The notes: generated by a model not told the origin, from the sequence alone. Counted from the first letter of the stretch, positions 37,164 to 49,837 are shown. The stretch: DNA of 64,000 nucleotides from Arachis hypogaea (GCF_003086295.3 NC_092039.1:98910561-98974560), one strand, 5' to 3'. Numbers and translations are program-made.

Positions 37164-38079
37164 CACTACAAGAAAAACACACTAGTACCATTAGATTTAT
37201 CGTCAGATTTAGTGTCGCACATTAGTGTTGGCTTTACTGACAGATTCACTGACAGTTTTGATGTCGAATTCGTTAAGTCAAATCGTTACTGGCAAAATTC
37301 AGTATTCGACGGTAAATTCACCGGTAATAGTTGGAGGGAAAATGGAGAAAATAGGTACAAAATGTTGTGTGGGATTTTCGTCGGAGAAATCCGCTGGTAA
37401 ACCCATTTTAGTGAAGTGCTGCATTTTGGTCATCCACAACGAGTTACCATCGGATTTATCCGCCAGTAAATTTAACAGTAATAAGCGCTAAAATTTAAAG
37501 CGCGAACCCCTCTACCCCTTCAATTCAAAACTACTCTCTCTAACTTCTCTTCCCCCTTTCTTTCTCTAGCCGCTGAACCCTGCCAATGCCGTTAGTCCTA
37601 CTGCTGCCGCTGCTACCAACGCCTCCTTCCTCTCCTTGCATTTCCTATTTGCCATGACATCTTTATTGCAGCCGCCGTTGTAGCCGCCACGCTTCTCACC
37701 ATTGACAAGCGCCGTTCTTCGCATCGCCAACTTTGTCATCCGTTGCCAAGTCCAGCTTCGTCGTCGTCCGCTATTTCCAGGTTAATTTTTTTTCTTGTTT
37801 AACTTTTGTTCTATTTTTAACCTATTTTTCAAAAAAAGAAATGTGATTTGGCTAACTTATCTTTTTTGGGAGTGTTGGAGATGCAATATGCTTTAGCAAA
37901 TCACAGCTTGTAAGTCACACATACCTTTTGGTCAATATATGAACATTTTTAATTTCATATAGTCTTTGTTAATCATTTAGCTAAGTTAAAAAAATTATCA
38001 AAGCATGACAAAAAAATACAAGATTATCAAATAGGATAACTCTAAGTGTATGTCACATAAAATTGTGTTAGAAGTTCAT

Positions 38080-39707
38080 TGATGAGCGGATATTTTGTAT
38101 ACTTTTTGGCATTATTTTTAATATGTTTTTAGTATGTTTTAGTTAGTTTTTAGTATATTTCTATTAGTTTTTAGTTAAAATTCACTTTTCTGGACTTTGC
38201 TATGAGTTTGTGTGTTTTTCTGTGATTTCAAGTATTTTCTGGCTGAAATTGAGGGACTTGAGCATAAATCTGATTCAGAGGCTGAAAAGGACTGCAGATG
38301 CTGTTGGATTCTGACCTCCCTGCACTCGAAGTAGATTTTTTGGAGCTACAGAAGCTCAATTGGCGCGATCTCAACGGTGTTGGAAAGTAGACATCTTGGA
38401 CTTTCCAGCAATGTATAATAGTCCATACTTTGCCCAATATTTGATGGCCCAAATCGGCATTCCAAATCAGCTCAAAACTGCCCGGTGTTAAACGCCGGAA
38501 CTGGCACAAGAATGGGAGTTAAACGCCCAAACTGGCATAAAAGCTGGCATTTAACTCCAAGAGAAGTCTCTACACAAAAATGCTTCAATGCTCAGCCCAA
38601 GCACACACCAAGTGGGCCCGGAAGTGGATTTTTATGTCATTTAATCATCTCTGTAAACCCTAGGCTACTAGTTCTCTACAAATAGGACCTTTTGCTATTG
38701 TATTTTCATCTTTAGATCTTTGAACCTTTTGATCACACTTTGGGGGCTGGTCTCTCGGCCATGCCTAGACCTTGTTCTTATGTATTTTCAACGGTGGAGT
38801 TTCTACACACCATAGATTAAGGTGTGGAGCTCTGCTGTACCTCGAGTATTAATGCAATTACTATTGTTCTTTTATTCAATTCAGCTTGTTCTTATTCCAA
38901 GATATTCATTCGCACTCAAGAACTTGATGAATGTGATGATTATGTGACGCTCATCATCATTCTCACTTATGAACGCGTGCCTGACAACCACTCCCGTTCT
39001 ACAAGCAAACAAGGCTTGAATGTTTATCTCTTGGATTCCTTAATCGGAATCTTCGTGGTATAAGCTAGAATTGATGGCGGCATTCAAGAGAATCCGGAAG
39101 GTCTAAACCTTGTCTGTGGTATTCTGAGTAGGATTCAATGATTGAATGACTGTGACGAGCTTCAAACTCCTGAAGGCTGGGCGTTGGTGACAGACGCAAA
39201 AGAATCACTGGATTCTATTCCAACATGATTGAGAACCGACAGATGATTAGCCGTGCCGTGACAGGGTGCGTTGAACATTTTCACTGAGAGGATGGGAGGT
39301 AGCCACTGACAACAGTGAAACCCTACATACAGCTTGCCATGGAAAGGAGTAAGAAGGATTGGATGAAGACAGTAGGAAAGCAGAGAGACGGAAGGGACAA
39401 AGCGATCCATACGCTTATCTGAAATTCTTACCAATGAATTACATAAGTATCTCTATCTTTATCTTTATGCTTTATTCATATATCATCCATAACCATTTGA
39501 ATCTGCCTGACTGAGATTTACAAGGTGACCATAGCTTGCTTCATACCAACAATCTCCGTGGGATCGACCCTTACTCGCGTAAGGTTTATTACTTGGATGA
39601 CCCAGTACACTTGCTGGTTAGTTGTGCGAAGTTGTGATAAATAGTTGAGATTGCAATTGAGCGTACCATGTTGACGGCGCCATTGATGATCACAATTTCG
39701 TGCACCA
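38080..39707 (+). mobile_element. Solo LTR, FIDEL-like Ty3-gypsy family, TSD TTCAT
   Basis: This 1628-bp LTR runs from TGATGAGCGGATATTTT to CGTGCACCA, flanked by TTCAT at 38075-38079 and 39708-39712. The sequence strongly resembles the abundant peanut LTR I remember as FIDEL, which I could not verify by alignment. A decayed TATA box TACAAATAGG is at 38677-38686. A short array of GTTAAACGCC motifs (38483-38560) lies upstream of it. A perfect duplication and sharp ends suggest a fairly young insertion. Confidence 0.9.
38483..38560. repeat. GTTAAACGCC motif array in U3 of the FIDEL-like LTR
   Basis: GGTGTTAAACGCCGGAACTGGC, GAGTTAAACGCCC...CTGGC and CTGGCATTTAACTCC are alternating inverted pieces about 120-190 bases upstream of the TATA-like box. 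Confidence 0.7.
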
Positions 39708-40054
39708 TTCATAAATTGAAATTGGAACACTACTAAATCTCGGTTGCTCATATACTACTATGTAGGCAAGCTTCTTCCATTTTTAATGGTTTTTGAATAA
39801 TAAAGCATATATACATCAGGTTGCAAGGTTTAGAATAGAGAATATTGTGATGAAAATATTTGTATATGTTAATGCATATATGATTTTTTTTACTTTGAGT
39901 GGTGGAGCTTTGATAAAAGGAAATGGGCATACAAAATGAATAAATTAGTAAGGTTCCTTAGTTGGTTCTAAGTAAATGGTTTAGTACTTTAGTAGTCCAA
40001 GCTAAGCTTGTAGTTCCCACTCCTCAAAATTAATAAAAATAGTTAGAGAAGGTG

Positions 40055-40213
40055 ATGGACAAAAAGATGAAAGCAGTGAGCTCAATATTAATCACATTTT
40101 GCATCATTGCAGCCTTGTCGAAAGCAAAGGCAGCAACTAGACTAAATGGATCACTCTTCGTACTATATTTCTTATTTTGTTTTCCCTTTTATAATAGATT
40201 TTTGTTTGCCTGA
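40055..40213 (+). CDS. Small ORF with signal-peptide-like start inside the CACTA element
   Basis: This 52-codon frame begins MDKKMKAVSSILITFCIIAA and continues LSKAKA, a good secretory signal with cleavage likely after AKA. It is followed by ATRLNGSLFV and a hydrophobic tail. I do not recognise the family. It could be a captured first exon of a small secreted peptide gene, or chance. No splice donor is evident and there is no sign of conservation beyond the signal. Confidence 0.25.
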   Translation: MDKKMKAVSSILITFCIIAALSKAKAATRLNGSLFVLYFLFCFPFYNRFLFA

Positions 40214-40773
40214 TCTATTCTCTGTTCTTTCCAAGATGCATTGTCTTCACTTTTTGTCTGTTTTATGGGTTATGGATAATTTTGTCATATTATATTTCCT
40301 AAGGTTATGGGAAGAATAACTGAAGACGGAAATAGAAACAACTGATGCACACTTATATTAGATAGTTTTAATTCATAAGCTTTTATTCAATTCTCTAATT
40401 ATCTATGGTATAGGATTTGTTAATATTCAATAATTAGTGTCATGGTTTGATTAATCATTCAATAATAAGTTCTGCTTTTGTGAATCTACTTCAAGTTTTG
40501 CATATTGCTTTGCATTGATTTATGCATGTCAAATCTTATTGCCTTGGATTTGAATCATGAAGACTCTTTTTTTAGTTGAGTTTAATTCTTATAAAATTTA
40601 TTGTGTGTTGACTGATGCTGTGGGTTGAGATTGGTTGGATTTGTCGAAACCGTAAAGGTGGTTATATGTCCAATTTTAGGGAAGATTATGTTCAATTTTT
40701 TCGAGAAGTTTTGTTGACTGATTCGTGTAGTTAATATGTGGCTGATTAGTGTTAATAACACATTCTTTTGGCA

Positions 40774-42538
40774 GAAATGTTGACACGTAGTAGAGGTAGA
40801 CCGAGTGAATCTCATGGTCATGGTAGAAGGAGAGTTTTCACCAGATCTCCTTGGACTGTTCAGTCATCGCCCTCTACCCCGACTAGCTTGTCGACCCTGT
40901 GACATCACAGGCTAGACCAGCAGACCAGTAGACCAGTAGTTCATCATGATCCCAAACCTGAATTATGTTCATCCTTCTACTATGCCCCCTGCAGATCCAA
41001 CGACAAAGCCTACGGTGGGTGAATCCTTCAGTGCCCCCAACAAGATGTCCCTCCACCACCGTCCATCATCCGACTAAGGATTTGGCCTGATGGCTTGCAG
41101 GCGTGAGTACATACAATTTTTTAATCTTAAGTTTATGCATTTCTATATGTTTGTTAATATTAGGTTTTTTTCTCTGATAAGTTTGCACCAAATCCCAATA
41201 CTTGTATACAGAAGATCTCCGAGGTCGCTAAGTCGATGTACGGCCACTTGTGGCCAACTTACACGCAGATCTCGGTTGAGACCCGAGATCAATAATTTCA
41301 GAAGTGGGCGGTAAGAACCCAATAATATTGAATTAATTAACTGTATTTGAATTGTATTTTATTCTGACTAACGTTGTTAAATTACTTTGTGCAGTTGAAA
41401 TTCATATGGGATGTGGAGTATAATCTCATGATCAGGAAGATCTACGACTACTAGGCAACTAAACGACTTCAGCAGATGATGAGTGACGTTCGTAAGGGGT
41501 GTGACCACCTAACGTCGTGGATCCGTCCAGCCATCAAGAAGGAACTGGTGGCCTATTTTAGGAATGATGAGGGGGTTCAAGTGTCACCTTCTGATGAACG
41601 CTGCTAATAGGGCTTTGCCCAGTCGTCGAAGTATACGGGTGGGTCGGCGACCTTCATGAAGACGAAGAGCAGCCTGGTAAGAATTTTCTCATTGTTTAAT
41701 TTTTTTAGTAGTTACTTGAATTAGTTGATTAATTTGTTCATTTATTTTGTTGGTTGATATATTAATTTGTAGTCTAAGTCGTTGGACTGTGAGTGACACT
41801 GGCGGAGACCTTCAAGTATACCCATATTTTAAAGGCCAACAAGGAGAGATTTGCTGATGAGCAGTCTGCTCCCATTATGTGAGTTTAAATTAATAATTAG
41901 TTTCGATTTTATTTGGTTTAAAGTCAATTAACTGTTATCTTAATTACAACGTGTGTGACATAGGAGAATTATACGTAGAGGTTGGAGGCCGCAACCCAAC
42001 AATCTTAGCTGCCTAGTGGAAACAACGAAGCTAGCACCAAGACCTTAGTGGTAGATCTTGATAGGATTTGACGCGAGACTGCATCTGAACCCTACAAGAA
42101 TTGCTACTTTGGGTTGGGGTCGTTCTTTGCAGTGACCTTCGCTCCTCTACGTTGGCAGCTTCTTTTATCTCTGCCTCTGTCACCAGTCCTGCCGATCATC
42201 AGAATGTTGTCAACTTGAGGGAGGAGGTACAAAAACTGACAGAGGAGCTTCACCAGCAAGCGGAGCTGTTTGAGCAGAGGTATAACGACCTTTTTGCATG
42301 CGAGAGAGGAGTTGTTGCAATCAGCTCGGACCTGACGGAGAAGCTATTTCGATTGTAAGAGCAGATGAAGACGTACAACCAACAAATGCACGCTAGAACC
42401 AGCAGCGCTGGAGGCAACGACACTGCTGGTTCCAGCGGCAACGCTGCTGGTAGGGCACCAACATCATCACCTACTCCGCCGCCACAACAGGGAGACCATG
42501 ACGATGACGACAACGATGACGATTACCGAGATCTATAA
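40774..42538 (+). pseudogene. Ptta/En/Spm plant transposase (PF03004-type) pseudogene
   Basis: Exon-like pieces read MLTRSRGRPSESHGHGRR, KISEVAKSMYGHLWPTYTQI, LKFIWDVEYNLMIRKIYDY, MMSDVRKGCDHLTSWIRPAI, SSKYTGGSATFMKTKSSL and ETFKYTHILKANKERFADEQ. A C-terminal coiled coil follows (NLREEVQKLTEELHQQAELF, about 42210-42270), ending in an Asp-rich tail. This is the layout of plant TnpA-like proteins that bind subterminal repeats. In-frame stops (within the YDY, DERC and DCE stretches) and frameshifts show it is dead. Confidence 0.75.
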
Positions 42539-43045
42539 GGGTTAGGGTTTTATTTTTGTGTTTGTCTACTTCATTGTATTATACTTCTATGACTTTTTAT
42601 TGTATTCAGATAATTTATTTTTAATAAAATAATTTGTTAATTTCTGCTAATTTTAGATTTCTGTTAATAATTTTGTTAACAAGAGTTTTAATTTGACTAT
42701 TAATTGTGGCTTAATTGTGCCAAAAAAATAAAAATAAAAAACTATTGACGGATTTACCGATGGATAAATCCAACGGTAACTTGGTGCCTAAACATGTAAA
42801 ATGGTGCCAAAGTTACCGTTAGATTAATCCAACGGTAATTATCAACTCAGTCTTGATAAATCCTTTTTAAAAAATTGACGTAAAATCCGTTAGTAATTAG
42901 CGTCAGAAAAAAATAATCCGTCGGTAAATAGTTTTTGGTGCCATTTATACAGTCAATCTACGACGAGACGATAAATTAATTATTAGCAGATTTATTTAAT
43001 GAATTTAACAATAAATTTGACAGTATTTAACATTTTTTTATAGTG

Positions 43046-43119
43046 AAAGAACAAATGACTAATTTTAGACCATCTATGATTAAGTAAAGGAATTAGTTAG
43101 GTAAGATGGTTATAACTTT
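43046..43119 (-). pseudogene. LINE-B 5'-most fragment
   Basis: The minus strand gives LLNHRWSKISHLFF, the block just before FADD in LINE reverse transcriptases, directly continuing into 37163 once the CACTA element is removed. Upstream RT and endonuclease are missing, so LINE-B is 5'-truncated, as LINE copies often are. Confidence 0.75.
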
Positions 43120-43124
43120 GTTTC

Positions 43125-43210
43125 TGTTAGAATATTATTAGGATCAATTAGGATCAATTAATACTAAATAATACTAATTGATCCTAATTGATCCTAATAA
43201 TATTCTAACA
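43125..43210. repeat. 86-bp perfect-stem palindrome with GTTTC direct repeats
   Basis: The arms 43125-43160 and 43175-43210 are exact reverse complements (36 nt each) around a 14-nt spacer. The ends are TGTTAG...CTAACA. GTTTC occurs at 43120-43124 and 43211-43215. It could be a MITE or a palindromic LTR-end derivative. It is capable of forming a long RNA hairpin if transcribed. Confidence 0.85.
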
Positions 43211-43215
43211 GTTTC

Positions 43216-44573
43216 ATAGCATGCGTAACAGTATAATACTAGGATGATTATATCCAAATAAAGGAATTAGATTAATCAACTTGATAATTGATTTCCAATC
43301 AAACTATAGTAGCTATAGCTCGATGATTAGATGATATTTATATACTTCGGCTGGTTTTGTTGATGGAACTTGGAAAGAAAATGGACGAAAATACTGTGTC
43401 CTGCGCCGAAGGAAGTGCGGCAAACACAATATGCATTGAAGGGTCCACTAATCGCGTCTGTGCTTACCTACATCGACCTATTTTTATCCAATTAATTATA
43501 TTGTCTCTCCTCGTCATATAAAATGTGAAAAATAATGTTCAATTACAGTATACAACTTACATGCAATCATGTTGTGCTGAAATAAAATAATTATTGATAA
43601 TATAAAAAAGTAAAATAAAATAGAATATTATAGTGATTCCAAAAAATTTTAACAACTAAATTAATCCTCAGATTTTTATTTCTTAAACAAATTGGTTTTT
43701 GATCATTTTAAAATTTTTTAAAGATTTTTACATCGTTGTCAAAATAAGAATTGAGGTTGATTTGTCTAGCTAAATTTTTTAAGCAAAATTTGTCATGAGG
43801 CTAATTTGTTTTTTAACAAAAGAAAAGGTTGATGGCTAATTTAGTAATTAAATTTTGTTGAGAACTAATCAAGTGATTGACCAAAATTTTTAAAGAATAA
43901 TTTAGGTATTATCTTTAAAAAGTTTAATTTTAAAATACTGTTAATATAAAATAAATTTATACGTATATTTAATTACTTAGTACATAATAAAAATAATTAT
44001 TTTTTATATTAATTATATAAATAATTATTTAAAAAATAAATATAATTAGATAATTATTTAAAATATTTTATATTATTAATGTATTAAAATTAAACTCTTA
44101 ATTTAAAATAAATTATTGGAGAGGATAGTTCTTCTAAATTAATAACATAACAATAATGATATCAATAATCATTATTTTATATTTTGAGTGATGTTGCTGG
44201 GATTTGATAATTTAAAATTAATAACAAAATGCCTGAGTCACCCTATATGCACTCTGTGGAAAACCAAGTTTTTTGCCAAGTGGAGAGATATGGCGGCGGT
44301 TTTGGTGAATGGTGATTGATGGAAATGCCGAAATGCAAATTGCTCATATGGCTGCCAGAATAATAGTATCACATTCAGCAATCATGCATGCATCGTATAT
44401 ATACATCTTTTAGCCAATATAGGAACAGTCTATTTCCCACTCAGTAGTGTCACCCATTAGCCCATGTGATTCATTATATTATTCGTATATATCGTTCTAA
44501 TTATTTTTTCAAATAGCAATTTAACTTTTCCTTTTTATATATATATCACAGTCATTTCAAGGATCGTTTAAAG
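43216..44573. other. AT-rich intergenic stretch
   Basis: No gene or element is recognised. Sequence is AT-rich with scattered poly-A/T runs. Confidence 0.5.
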
Positions 44574-44582
44574 ATAAATACA

Positions 44583-45783
44583 TGGTTAAGTACAATTTTA
44601 GTTTCTATCACAGAGATCAAAAATTTATTTTATTTTTGGTCTTTTTTTGTTACAAAATTATCCCAAAAATTTTAATTTATGTTTTAAAATCGTCTTTTTT
44701 TTTACCAAAATTTTAATCTTTATTCCAAAAATACCTCTAACTAAAAAAGAAAAAAAAAACGTAAATAAAAGAGAAAGAGAGAAGGGAATCACGGATGCTA
44801 GAGGGCGCCGGGGGGGGGGGGGAGTTGGTTCAGAAGAGGGGAAAGGAAAGGTGGGGAAGGGAAGGAGAAGGGTCATCGCCACTGATCCTCGCCGTCGCTG
44901 CTGATCCTTGTCGCTGTCGCCGCTGCTCCTCTCCCCTCTTTCTTCCTCGTCCTTCTTTCTCTTTTCCCTCTCCCTTTTTTCTGTGCCCTTGCCGCAGCCT
45001 GTCCGTCGTTGCCGTGTCACCGATGAACCCATCACATTCCTCTTCTCTTTCCTTTCTACATTTCATCTCTGCCCTACTTCTGTTTGGCCACTCCCAGTTC
45101 TTCGTGGCTTTGACAAGTGAAACAGGGCGCAGCCTCTGTTTTTAGTTCTCTAGCCACTCACAGCCGCCTTTGGGCCAACCACCTCTTCTGTTTTGGCTAG
45201 TACATTCTTTGGCCACCTTCAGCTCCTTCCTGTCATGCCCTGACCACCGGTGCTCCACCACTGCCTCTTCTGTCCCCTCTTTTCTGTTTTCTATTTCATA
45301 ATTCAGATTACCACTTTGCTTTCAATTTCTGTTTTTAATTAGTGTTAGTTTCTTGATTTGATTCTGAATTTGTTTAGCTGAATTTTGATTTTCTGTTAGT
45401 TGATTTTAGGTGGGTATTTAATTGCTGAAAGTTACTGTTGAATTGTTGTTGTTGTTAAATTATTTTAGATTTGATAGAATTAGCTTAGGTTATTGAATTT
45501 CCGTTAATAGTTAATTGTATACATGATCCATTGTTGTTGTTGTTTTTCTGCGTCTGGTTGTTATTGTTGTTGCTTCTGCTATTCTTCCGCTTCTGGTTCA
45601 GTTTCAACTTCAGCTTCTGCTTTTGTTTTTTGTTGATTTTGAGGAAGAAGGAGAAGGGTATTTTCATCCAAAGGGCAATTTTAAAACAAACTGAAACTTT
45701 TGAGATTGTTTTGTAGTAAAAAAAGGTCGAAAACAAAATAAATTTTCGACCTTTATATTAGGGACTAAAATCGTACTTAACCC
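44583..45783. mobile_element. MULE-like element with ~110-bp terminal inverted repeats
   Basis: The left end GGTTAAGTACAATTTTAGT and the right end, inverted, GGGTTAAGTACGATTTTAGT start long inverted repeats that stay similar for about 110 bases. The flanks ATAAATACA (44574-44582) and ATAAATATA (45784-45792) are a 9-bp duplication with one mismatch, the Mutator size. The interior is GC-rich (44790-45260), with a 13-G run at 44810-44822, as in Pack-MULEs that captured genic sequence. No transposase or recognisable captured gene is seen. Confidence 0.75.
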
Positions 45784-45792
45784 ATAAATATA

Positions 45793-46746
45793 ATATAACA
45801 AAGATAATGTTACAAGATGATGATGATCATGATGTTAATCATAATAATAAAAATGATAAAATACTCATAAAGATAAATAATTTAATTGGACTCTTATTGA
45901 ATAATCTGAAGTTGACAGGCGATACAAATTAAAAGAAGTTTTAAGAGATTACAAAAAAACTCAAAGGAAATACAAATAAAAAATAAGAGAGAATAAGACG
46001 GTCGAATGTCTACAATTGAAATATAGCTCTTTTTATAGAAAAATATTACTATTATTTGAAGGTTTTCAATGATTTAAAAAAGGGGTTACCTATGATTTTT
46101 TTTAATATTTTTTAAATTTTCACACCAAAAATTACTTTTGTTGAGTCTGCAAAAAGAATTATGCAGGAGTCAAAATATTTTTGTCTCATAACAATAAAAA
46201 AAAACAAAGCAGAAAAAAGAGAAGTACATAATTATATATTCTGATTCATTTATCTTGTGCAATGTGATTTATATTCAGTCTCCATTACAACTATGATAGA
46301 ATTTTAACTATCTTTTTAAAGATTTACATTCACCAATTCCCTAAGATTCTTCTTAATCCTATCTAGAATAAACCAAACTTCCAACTAAGCTTGATTTGGC
46401 TTGATTCACTTCCTAGACTTTCAACTACTAGGTACTTACCCAACTTAATAAAGGATGCTTTTTAGATACAAGAAACAAAACAAAAACAGATTATAAAAGA
46501 GATTGATACAACTATTTGGCTTTTCTCCAAACTAACTCTCTGTCTTTTTTCTCAATGACTTTTTCTTAATACTTTACTTAAATACATTTTTTCATTGATA
46601 GAATGAAAGATAAAACTGAAGAAAATAGATTATTCAATAATGAACCACGAAAGAAAAGAAGATATAGTTCAAAAGCTATGAAAACCTAAAAAATGTGCTC
46701 ACTCTCCTTGCTTGCTTCAATTTTTGGCCGTTTACCCTTTTAAATA
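45793..46746. other. Unassigned stretch left of the nested LTR
   Basis: No gene is recognised. It is contiguous with 50441 onward once the LTR insertion is removed. It may be old repeat sequence, but no ends are identifiable. Confidence 0.4.
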
Positions 46747-46848
46747 AGAGTTGATGTGAATTTTTACAAACCACAAACTATCAGCAAGTGCACCAAGTCG
46801 TATCAAATAATACTACGGAAGTGGGTTACCGTTCTCATCAGGATTAAC

Positions 46849-47128
46849 TGTAACACCCCATTAACCTAAGTCTTACCTCTAGCCGTAAAGCAAAGGATAA
46901 CAAAGTGCCACGACAATTCTAAAGCTTATATTATATAATATATGTCCAAGAATTTATATAACTAGAAGCCGAATGAAAGAATAAAGCACAAAGTCACATA
47001 AAGCGGAATCACAAAACGCGAAGAATTCACACACGATAACTAAACGCATAAGCCCAGACTGAACAAAACATAATATATATAAAACCTTATAGATAGCTCC
47101 AGGATACACAAGGTAATAATTAAATTAA

Positions 47129-47204
<76 letters not shown>

Positions 47205-48857
47205 AAACCTAAGGTTCACAAAACAACTAAATACAAGGATTTAGTGAAATATTACCTTACCTAATAATATTAGGGATAAAATCCAACAATATCCCAATGC
47301 TAGATCACCCCTAAACAACCAAAACCATGAAAATCTCAATCTAACAAAGCCACAACCCGAATTTGTTAAAGAACAGAAAACTGGAGCTTGGGATTCGAGT
47401 TGCTTACCACTTTGTTTAGATAGAATTAAAGAGCTTGACGAGAGTTTTGCGTGACCACAAACGGCTCGTCAATCAGAACTCCGTAACTTAAGTTATGGCT
47501 AGAACAAGGAGAAGGTGAATAGTGTCATCACTCTTCTCCTTTCTTCACCATCAGCGCCCCCACTCTCTCTTTAGGTCAAAATGAGCTGAATGCTCATTAA
47601 ATGGCCTTATATATGTTGAACCTTGGGTCCGGTTTAGGTCAGGTCCAATCCATTAGCTATTTTTGGTTTGTTTGGCTCACTTTGGGCCAAAACCTTTAAG
47701 ATTAGCGCCCAGTTTTCGATTCTAAATTATTTTTGTCCTTTCAAAATAATAAATTCAATTTTCAAAATCTTATTTTTTCTTAAAACACGGTACCAAATAT
47801 ATTAGAGCCGGTACTGCTGGTTTAAGTGCCAATACACATTTTTACAAAATTTGCCGCAAAAGATACATTTTACCACTCAAAAAAATTCATTGAAATCAAA
47901 CTTTACCTTTTTATTTCAAAATATCATTTCTATATTTTTAAACCTATTTCGGGCAATTAAATTATTACTTTATTAAAGCGGTTAAGTCGGTTCTTACATT
48001 CTCCCCTCCTAATTAGGAATTTTCTCCGTGATATTTTAACCATATATATCAAAATCAAAATCTAAGGTTCACAAAATAATTAAATACAAGGATTTAGTGA
48101 AATATTACCTTACCCAATGATATTAAGGGTAAAATCCAATAATATCCTAATGCTAGATCACCCCTAAACAACCAAAACCATGAAAATCTCAATCTAACAA
48201 AGCCACAACCCGAATTTGTCAAAGAACAGAAAACTGGAGCTTGGAATTCGAGTTGTTTACCACTTGGTTTAGATAGAATTACAGAGCTTGGCAAGAGCTT
48301 TGCGTGATCGCAAACAGCTCGTCAATCGGAGCCCTGTAGCTTAAGTTATGGCTAGAACAAGGAGAAAGTGAATAGTGTCATACCTCTTTTCCTCTCTTCA
48401 CCATCACCGCCCCCCACTCTCTCTTTAGGTCAAAATAAGCTCAATGCTCATTAAATGACCTTGTATATGTTAGGCATTGGGCCCGATTTGGGTCCGATCT
48501 AACCCGTTAGCATTTTTTGGTCCACTTGACCCATTTTAGGCCAAAACCTTTAAGATTAGCGTCCGGTTTTTTATTCTAAATTATTTTTGTCCTTTCAAAA
48601 CAATAAATTCAATTTTAAAAATCTTATTTTTTTTTCTCAAAATATGGTACCAGACAGATTAGAAACGGTACTGACGGTTTAAGTGCCGGTACGCATTTTT
48701 ACAAAAATTTACTGTAAAAGATACATTTTACCCCTCAGAAAAATTTATTGAAATCAAATTTTACCTTTTTATTTTCAAAATATTATTTCTATATTTTTGA
48801 ACCTATTTTGGGCAATTAAATTATTATTTTATTAAAGCTGTTAAGCCGGTTCTTACA
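46849..48857 (-). mobile_element. Small deleted LTR element inside the solo LTR
   Basis: LTR A (46849-47998) runs TGTAACACCCC...GTTCTTACA. It is followed by about 40 bases starting TTCTCCCCTCC, the inverse of a polypurine tract, and then by a partial second LTR to 48857. The second copy lacks its first ~280 bases and rejoins at TTAACCATATAT, a sequence also in LTR A, so a microhomology deletion removed the internal region. The flanks are TTAAC (46844-46848) and TCAAC (48858-48862). The orientation is minus. Confidence 0.75.
47131..47202. repeat. (AT)36 microsatellite
   Basis: A 72-bp uninterrupted AT run lies in LTR A. The sister LTR copy has only a few units at the same place (about 48041), so it expanded after insertion. 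Confidence 0.95.
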
Positions 48858-49837
48858 TCAACGGATTAAGCAAGCAATGGTCAATTCATTATTCTTGTTA
48901 GACAATAAAAAAACTAGGGTTTCAGAGGCAATTTTGCATGAAAATAATAAATTAAACAAAACCAAGTCGTAAATGGGTTGAAAGGTAATATGATTAAAAG
49001 AGTTAAGGTTTCAAAGATGTTAATACTTCAAGAATAATACTTTTCATGCTCCACGTTGATCACACATAATGTATCTTAAGGCAAATCATAAATAACCAAA
49101 CCCTAATTTCTTGGTAATTCAATTTTTCTTTTCTTAATAAACTGTTAATTCCTTGAGCAATTGATTATGATAAGAGGTGAGGAACATGCACTGATTCAAA
49201 GCCACACAATTCTTAATTACTAAACCTAGTTGATTCGATGTCACTTATTAATTTTAGTTTTAAAACTTAGAGAACCATGAGAAGGAGTTTTTAAGTTTAA
49301 TTCCAAAAACTAATTTTTTCAAGATGTTAAGAGAAATCAGGTCAGACTAGAATTGTTCTCCAACACATACATTCAAAACCCTTATGATGGAGAATGAAAA
49401 CTTTTTCTTAAGATAACATCAATGCATTAATCAAAAGTAAAAAAACTATAACATTAATACATTGAAGTCAACAAAACTTCTAACCTTAACCGAGGAGATT
49501 AGTGACCTATAGTACGCTTGAAAATCCAAAATTACGAATTGAAAACGGCTACCAAAAGAGAGCCACATGAGTGTCTCTCCCCCTTTAAATACTAACCCTA
49601 ATTTAAGATTCAAAACAAATCAAAATTAAAATAGAATCAAATCTAAACTAATTAATGTTTTTTAAATAGTTTTTCTTCCTAAGTCAAGTCGTGAATAATT
49701 CTTTTTAATTGTCAATTAATGTTTAAATCATGAGCCTGGTGCTCAAGCTTTAATCACCCACTTAAATGCCTTAAAGGATTGTGGATGAACAAAGGTTTAA
49801 TAAGAAATCACAAGTCCCTAGAGGTATCCGAACTTGG

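Larger units (their letters stand above)
37164..43045 (+). mobile_element. CACTA (En/Spm) transposon, TSD AAA
   Basis: The 5882-bp element has termini CACTACAAGAAAAACA and, inverted, CACTATAAAAAAATG. It is flanked by AAA at 37161-37163 and 43046-43048. Subterminal motifs such as GACGGATTTACCG and ATTTATCGTCAGATTTAG cluster in 37190-37490 and 42740-43020. It encodes a decayed PF03004-type protein but no TnpD/Transposase_21, so it is non-autonomous. A solo LTR sits in its 5' half. Confidence 0.92.

Noticed and set aside
44647..45145. Several Ser/Leu/Arg-rich frames in the MULE interior
   Set aside because: Overlapping frames on both strands in a GC-rich, low-complexity stretch with no homology I recognise.
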